Assembly: GCA_934553285.1 (NCBI GenBank)
Contig: CAKTFD010000070.1
Span: 1-11,505, forward strand
Direction of reading: 5' to 3'
Source of the DNA: an uncultured Faecalibacterium sp.
GTDB lineage: Bacteria > Bacillota > Clostridia > Oscillospirales > Ruminococcaceae
Length of the DNA: 11,505 bases
Below, one piece after another: positions 7,924 through 11,505 of the stretch; position 1 is the first letter of the stretch, and each line of letters opens with the position of its first letter. The translations under genes and the position numbers were made by a program. Under the pieces are notes generated by a model. It saw only the letters and a list, made by a program, of their open reading frames with translations, did not search any database and was not told the origin of the DNA.

Positions 7924-9000
7924 TCACTGTTTGGAGTCTTTGTTCTCCTGCTCCGTGCGGCGCAGCATCTCGCGCAGGGTGGGCAGGCTGCGCAGCTTTT
8001 TGCCGTGTTTCAGTTTGGGGTAGGCGCGCAGCATACGGCGGGGACCCACGATGCGGGGGGTGCGCAGCAGCTGTGCCTGCATCTCGTCGCTGCGGGCCTG
8101 CAGCTCTGCCGCCAGCTGCTCCAGCTGCAGCAGCTCGGCAGCGCGTTCCGCGGTGTTCTTGGCAGCCAGCCGGGCGGCGTTGGCCGCTTCGGCAGCGTTC
8201 AAGCAGGCATCCTCGGAGGCGCGGCGGGCGGCCTCGCTGGCCTCGGCGGCCTTGGCACGGATGGCGGCCGTGGTCTCACGGAGAGAGGGCCGCTTGCCGG
8301 CGGCATCCCGGGCTTCGGCAGCAGCCAGCTTGAACTGCAGCCGGCCCTCGTCCAGCTTCTGGTCGGCGGTCAGGGTGGTGGTGCCCAGCAGCTGGGTCAT
8401 GGCATCGCTCACAGCGTGGATGCTGTCGCCCAGCTGCTCCATGGTATCCAGCGTATCGGCCAGGGCCGAGGCTGCAATGGCGGTGGCCACCAGGTCTACG
8501 GCATATACGGCGTACAAAAAGCACATTACGATCACGCCCACAAGCGGCGGGATGAGATCGACCAGGTTTGCAATGACCGGGTGCACGATGCGCATGACCA
8601 CCAGGGTGCCCACGCCCCACAGCAGGCAGAACTCCAGGCAGATATAGCCTCCGATGTTAAAAGGGAAATCGCTGTAGTCCCACCAGCGGGTGTGGTAGAG
8701 CTTGTACAGCGCCCAGCCGCCCACCAGCTCCAGTGCGCTGGGCAGGATAACGCCGCCGATATACAGCAGCAGGACGCTGTGCTGCAGCGGGGTAAGGGCA
8801 AACAGCACGATGAGCATACCAAAGCCGTAGATGGGGCACACCGGCCCGTTGAGAAAACCACGGTTGACCAGCTTGCCGGTGGTGGCGGCTGCATAGATGA
8901 CTTCCAGGCACCAGCCCAGGCAGGAGTAGATCAGGAAATAGGCCAGGATGTGGTACAGCGAAAAGCCCCACACCGTGGTCTGGGTGAGAAAGGTTACCAT
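7924..9000 (-). CDS. CmpB-family (putative ABC-transporter type IV) membrane protein with coiled-coil tail
   Basis: A 358-residue protein. The N-terminal half matches the ABC_trans_CmpB family in its hallmark order: LIYSCLGWCLEVIY (23-36), NRGFLNGPVCPIYGFG (46-61), then ALELVGGW (89-96), RWWDYSDFPFNIGGYICL (105-122) and LLWGVG (126-131). Membrane segments lie near 15-37, 55-70, 76-97, 115-140 and 145-175. Members are widespread in Firmicutes; despite the name their transport role is unproven. From about residue 220 the chain is Ala/Glu/Arg-rich (heptad-like AEASEAARRASEDA), a predicted cytosolic coiled coil. It ends in a basic tail (residues 313-358). GGAGG lies 7 nt before the start. It is the last gene of the operon, 13 bp after the small cysteine protein. 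The coiled-coil tail could bind a partner or the cell-envelope machinery, but nothing in the sequence names one. Confidence 0.88.
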   Translation of the reverse strand: MVTFLTQTTVWGFSLYHILAYFLIYSCLGWCLEVIYAAATTGKLVNRGFLNGPVCPIYGFGMLIVLFALTPLQHSVLLLYIGGVILPSALELVGGWALYKLYHTRWWDYSDFPFNIGGYICLEFCLLWGVGTLVVMRIVHPVIANLVDLIPPLVGVIVMCFLYAVYAVDLVATAIAASALADTLDTMEQLGDSIHAVSDAMTQLLGTTTLTADQKLDEGRLQFKLAAAEARDAAGKRPSLRETTAAIRAKAAEASEAARRASEDACLNAAEAANAARLAAKNTAERAAELLQLEQLAAELQARSDEMQAQLLRTPRIVGPRRMLRAYPKLKHGKKLRSLPTLREMLRRTEQENKDSKQ

Positions 9001-9013
9001 AAAGCACCTCCGT

Positions 9014-9193
9014 TCAGTTTTGTTTCTTCACGATCGAATATTCGTCCCCCGGCTCAAAAAAGGGGCAGGCGGCGGTATCGTGGGCAAGGTAGCGCGCCAG
9101 CTCGTCCTCGTCCAGCGCGGGACCCTGGGCGCAGTAATACACCCCGTATTCGTCCTGCAGGTTGTTCAGGCACAGTTCACAAGGGTCAGACAT
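9014..9193 (-). CDS. Small four-cysteine protein (DUF6472-like)
   Basis: A 59-residue ORF, too short for many gene finders, starting MSDPCELCLNNLQDEYGVYY. Cysteines sit at 5, 8, 21 and 43 in the pattern C-x2-C-x12-C-x21-C. This looks like a small zinc- or metal-binding module, with the conserved-looking elements LDEDEL (27-32), CPFF (43-46) and DEYSIVKKQ (50-58). I recall this pattern from a Clostridia family of unknown function (DUF6472); the assignment is from memory. The start codon overlaps the end of trmB by 8 nt and AGGAAGG lies 8 nt upstream, so translation is probably coupled to trmB. The next gene starts 13 bp downstream. Its place in a tRNA-modification operon suggests, but does not prove, a link to TrmB. 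Confidence 0.85.
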   Translation of the reverse strand: MSDPCELCLNNLQDEYGVYYCAQGPALDEDELARYLAHDTAACPFFEPGDEYSIVKKQN

Positions 9194-9953
9194 TGGGTGC
9201 GCCTTCCTGTGCAGCCGCTTGGGCTGCGGCGGCTTCGCGCGCCATCCGCTTGAGCACCTTGGGGTCGATCCAGCTCACGCTTTCCGCGCCGGGCTTTTTG
9301 CGGGCGATGAGGGCCTTGATCTTGATGCCCATCTCGGTAAACATGCCCTCGTGCTCGGTGCGGATGTTCCAGGCTGGCTCGTTCTCGTGCAGGTCGTAGG
9401 TGATCCACTCGATCTCGTAGCCGGAAGCGGGGAAATACTCCACGCTGTCCCGGAACAGATCGTCGTCATCGGTCTTGAAGTAGATCTCGCCGCCGTCCTT
9501 CAAAAATGCGCGGTAGGCGATGAGCTGGCGGGGGTAGGTGAGCCGGTGCTTGTGGGAGGAGTCGTTCTTGCTCCAGGGGTTGCAGAAGTTGATATAGATG
9601 CGGCTGACTTCATCCTCCGGGGTGATCACGCCCTGGATGCGCTCGATATCGGTGCTCATGATCTTTACGTTGTCGATGGGGCGGCCCGCAGCCTGATAGG
9701 CAGCCTCGATCTTGCGCTTGGCCAGGATGAGCACCTTGTCGGTGATATCGATGCCCAGGTAGTTGTTTTCCGGATGGGCGCAGGCCAGCTGGGAGATAAA
9801 GCCGCCCTTGCCGCAGCCCAGCTCCAGGATAAAGGGCTGCTCCGGGCGGGCGTACTGGCCGTGCCACTTGCCGCCCCAGATCAGGGGTTCGTGCACATGG
9901 AAATCCGCAGCCATCAGTTCGTCGTGGGCATAGGGTTTAAAACGCATTCTCAT
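9186..9953 (-). CDS. trmB: tRNA (guanine-N7)-methyltransferase
   Basis: A 255-residue SAM-dependent enzyme that makes m7G46 in the variable loop of tRNAs; cytosolic. The SAM-binding motif ILELGCGKGGFI spans 42-53 and GIDITDK (67-73) gives the acidic residue after the second strand. The family motif is present as NFCNPWSKNDSSHKHRLTYP (122-141); many bacterial TrmB read DPWPK, so this NPW form departs from them. FKTDDDDLF (159-167) and the TEHEGMF segment (about 204-210) complete the family pattern. About 40 extra Lys/Arg/Ala-rich residues follow the usual C-terminus. The start has AAGGAG 11 nt upstream and begins MRMRFKPY, as is typical for the family. It is the second gene of the operon, 75 bp after the AlaX-type gene, and overlaps the next gene by 8 nt. 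Confidence 0.96.
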   Translation of the reverse strand: MRMRFKPYAHDELMAADFHVHEPLIWGGKWHGQYARPEQPFILELGCGKGGFISQLACAHPENNYLGIDITDKVLILAKRKIEAAYQAAGRPIDNVKIMSTDIERIQGVITPEDEVSRIYINFCNPWSKNDSSHKHRLTYPRQLIAYRAFLKDGGEIYFKTDDDDLFRDSVEYFPASGYEIEWITYDLHENEPAWNIRTEHEGMFTEMGIKIKALIARKKPGAESVSWIDPKVLKRMAREAAAAQAAAQEGAPNV

Positions 9954-10028
9954 AGTTTGTTGTTCTCCTTAAAGTTTGTGGAACTCGTCGATCCTGTCTG
10001 CTGCCCCTTGGGGGGCGTATCCGGGGGA

Positions 10029-11210
10029 TCATCTTTCCCGCAAAAATGCCTCCACCTGCTCCGGGGCGGCGGCGCAGCTGCCCTGGCAGATGCCGGGTTT
10101 GCCGCCGCCGCGGCCCTGCAGGGCCGCGTTCAGGGCTTTGGTCAGGGCGCGCACATCCCCGTCCCGCTGGGCAAGGCAGTAGCCGGTGCCCTTTTCGGTG
10201 GGGGTCAGCACGGCGCACAGTCCGGTGGTGGCCTCGGTCAGCCGCACAGCCAGCCGGTGCAGGCCGTCCGGGTCCAGCCCGGGCAGGGTGCGGATGGCGT
10301 CTGCCTCCGGCTCGGTCAGCTGCGCCAGGGCGTCAAACAGTTGATTGCACAGTCCAAAGTGTGTAAACTTGAGCGCAGTATACTCGTCGTATATGCGATG
10401 CACCGCCACAGCGGTCTGGTCGGCCTTAGCGGACAGCAGCGCCCCGATATCCGCCTGCCGCGCCCGCATGGCCTGTGCAGCCTGCAGAGCACGGGCACCG
10501 CATACCACGCTCAGCCGCACACCACCCTTGTAGTTCTCGCTGGCAAGGATCTTGATCTGCCCTACCTGCCCTGTGGTGCGGGTGTGGGTGCCGCAGCAGG
10601 CGCATACGTCTGCACCGGGGATGGTCACGATGCGCACCTGCCCCTCGATCTCCTTTTTGGAGCGGTAGACCAGGGCAGCCAGTTCCTCCCGGGTAGGATA
10701 GCTGATAAGCACCGGCACATCCTGCCACACGATGCGGTTGGCGGCAAGCTCTGCCTGCCGCAGCCCTTCGGCGGAGATGGGCACGCTGGTGTCCATCCGC
10801 ACCACCTCGGCCCCCACATGGAACCCCACGTTCTCCGCCCCGAACAGCTGGTGCAGGATGCCGGAGAGGATATGCTCGCCGGTGTGCTGCTGCATCTTGT
10901 CGAACCGCCATTCCCAGTCGAGGCAGCAGGTCACGGCGGTGCCGGGCACGGCCCCGGCGGGCAGGGCATCCACCGTATGCCAGATGATGCCCGCCTGCTC
11001 GTGCACATCCTGCACCTGCAGTACGGTGCCGTCCGGCAGGGTCAGGGTGCCGCGGTCGGCAGGCTGACCGCCGCCTTCCGGGTAAAACACCGTGCCCTCC
11101 AGCGCAATGCGCCCGCCGCAGCCCCCGGCATCCGGCTCGGCGGCCAGGATAACGCTCTCGCACCCGGTGCGGAAAGCATCCTGCTCAAAATATTTTTTTG
11201 TGCGCTGCAT
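10029..11210 (-). CDS. Alanyl-tRNA editing protein, long AlaX type
   Basis: A 393-residue free-standing trans-editing enzyme that removes Ser (or Gly) wrongly attached to tRNA-Ala. It resembles AlaRS from the second half on. The N-terminal barrel has EGTVFYPEGGGQPADRGTL (38-56). The editing site has the zinc ligands H109-x3-H113 (MQQHTGEHILSG) and C205-x3-H209 (ACCGTHTRTTGQ). The C-terminal part ends in a DHHA1-like domain with the Gly-rich GRGGGKPGICQGS (366-378), as in the AlaRS C-Ala domain. The length fits the AlaX-L group rather than the short AlaX-M/S forms. The start at 11210 has AAGGAGG about 10 nt upstream. It is the first gene of a four-gene minus-strand block with trmB, so two tRNA quality functions are co-transcribed. 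Confidence 0.94.
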   Translation of the reverse strand: MQRTKKYFEQDAFRTGCESVILAAEPDAGGCGGRIALEGTVFYPEGGGQPADRGTLTLPDGTVLQVQDVHEQAGIIWHTVDALPAGAVPGTAVTCCLDWEWRFDKMQQHTGEHILSGILHQLFGAENVGFHVGAEVVRMDTSVPISAEGLRQAELAANRIVWQDVPVLISYPTREELAALVYRSKKEIEGQVRIVTIPGADVCACCGTHTRTTGQVGQIKILASENYKGGVRLSVVCGARALQAAQAMRARQADIGALLSAKADQTAVAVHRIYDEYTALKFTHFGLCNQLFDALAQLTEPEADAIRTLPGLDPDGLHRLAVRLTEATTGLCAVLTPTEKGTGYCLAQRDGDVRALTKALNAALQGRGGGKPGICQGSCAAAPEQVEAFLRER

Positions 11211-11309
11211 GGCGCGCGTACCTCCTTGTGCTCGGTTTCGTCAGCAGCCCCTTTCAGCGGGGGCGTTTGCTTTGCCGCTGCTTTACAGCGTGCATTTTCC
11301 GTAAAACCC

Positions 11310-11338
11310 AGTATACCACGATTTTTGCCTGTGGAAAA
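11310..11338 (-). promoter_or_regulatory. Promoter of the alaX-trmB operon
   Basis: On the minus strand TGGTATACT gives an extended -10 (TATACT at 11310-11315), with a weak -35 TTTTCC (11333-11338) at 17 bp. The -35 overlaps the -35 of the divergent plus-strand promoter. The leader would be about 95 nt. Confidence 0.65.
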
Positions 11339-11360
11339 TAGGCGGCGGTTATGTTATGAT
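11332..11360 (+). promoter_or_regulatory. Promoter of the 4-alpha-glucanotransferase gene
   Basis: -35 TGGAAA (11332-11337) and -10 TATGAT (11355-11360) with a 17-bp spacer. Transcription would start near 11367, about 44 nt before the start codon. The -35 is shared back-to-back with the divergent operon promoter. Confidence 0.65.
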
Positions 11361-11410
11361 AGGAAATAGCGAATATTCCCGAAAATTGACAGCGAGGAAG
11401 GTAACGGATC

Positions 11411-11505
11411 ATGCGTGAAAGTGGTATTCTGATGCCGGTATCCAGTCTGCCCGGCCCTTACGGGATCGGCTGCTTTGGCAAGGCGGCATTTCAATTTGTG
11501 GATTT
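11411..11505 (+). CDS. malQ: 4-alpha-glucanotransferase (amylomaltase), 3' end missing
   Basis: Only the first 31 complete codons are in the window, and the gene runs off the right edge. They read SGILMPVSSLPGPYGIG followed by CFGKAAFQFVD, which is the characteristic N-terminus of GH77 amylomaltases (SGILLP.SSLPS.YGIG..G..A..FVD). The enzyme transfers maltosyl and longer glucan segments in maltodextrin and glycogen metabolism. GAGGAAGG lies 9 nt upstream of the ATG. The gene diverges from the alaX-trmB operon. Confidence 0.9.
   Translation, partial: MRESGILMPVSSLPGPYGIGCFGKAAFQFVD

Noticed and set aside
9985..10028. CCCCTTGGGGGG between alaX and trmB, shared with the left arm of the repeat at 3575
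   Set aside because: Only about 12 bp match, the flanking GATGAGGG and GCA-loop hairpin are missing, so it may be a remnant but is not enough to call a second copy.
6263..11369. Long plus-strand open frames (519, 516 and 735 aa) opposite the EAL gene and the alaX-trmB operon
   Set aside because: They are shadows of well-supported minus-strand genes; their translations are low in recognisable motifs and cross real gene boundaries and terminators.

Overview
The window looks like chromosomal DNA from a fairly GC-rich Gram-positive gut anaerobe of the Oscillospirales, close to Faecalibacterium or Subdoligranulum. This is an inference. It rests on the thrS T-box leader, strong AGGAGG ribosome-binding sites, the Clostridia-type small four-cysteine protein and CmpB-like membrane protein, and the overall codon choice. 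No phage, IS transposase, CRISPR array, rRNA or tRNA gene was seen. Most of the window is housekeeping, and I found no obvious undescribed multi-gene system.

Layout from left to right. (1) 1-1128, plus strand: the 3' part of an ammonium transporter fused to a C-terminal PII (GlnB/GlnK-like) signalling domain, followed by a hairpin and a terminator. (2) 1379-3163, minus strand: a threonyl-tRNA synthetase that lacks the N-terminal TGS domain. Its leader (about 3190-3485) is a T-box riboswitch with an ACC threonine specifier, and a good promoter precedes it. (3) 3575-3702: a 128-bp non-coding palindromic, MITE-like element. (4) 3721-4242, minus strand: an unrecognised small membrane protein. Its promoter is bracketed by three TTTGGCAAG repeats spaced 32 and 64 bp apart. 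(5) 4521-5441, plus strand: an NDP-sugar type nucleotidyltransferase with its own promoter and terminator. (6) 5537-7744, minus strand: a cytosolic c-di-GMP protein arranged EAL / PAS-like / degenerate GGDEF (GSDEF) / PAS-like. (7) 7924-11210, minus strand: a probable four-gene operon transcribed as alanyl-tRNA editing protein (AlaX-type), trmB, a 59-aa four-cysteine protein and a CmpB-family membrane protein with a coiled-coil tail, ended by a terminator at 7875-7914. (8) 11411-11505, plus strand: the first codons of a 4-alpha-glucanotransferase, diverging from the operon through an intergenic region where the two promoters overlap.

Two themes recur. One is translation fidelity and tRNA metabolism (thrS with T-box, AlaX, trmB). 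The other is sensing and regulation by fused domains (Amt-PII, EAL-GGDEF-PAS). The genes are mostly separate transcription units; only the AlaX-trmB-small protein-CmpB block looks like a real operon. The points most worth a second look are the altered T-loop of the fused PII domain, the periodic TTTGGCAAG repeats around the membrane-protein promoter, the palindromic repeat, the degenerate GGDEF domain, and the small cysteine protein overlapping trmB.
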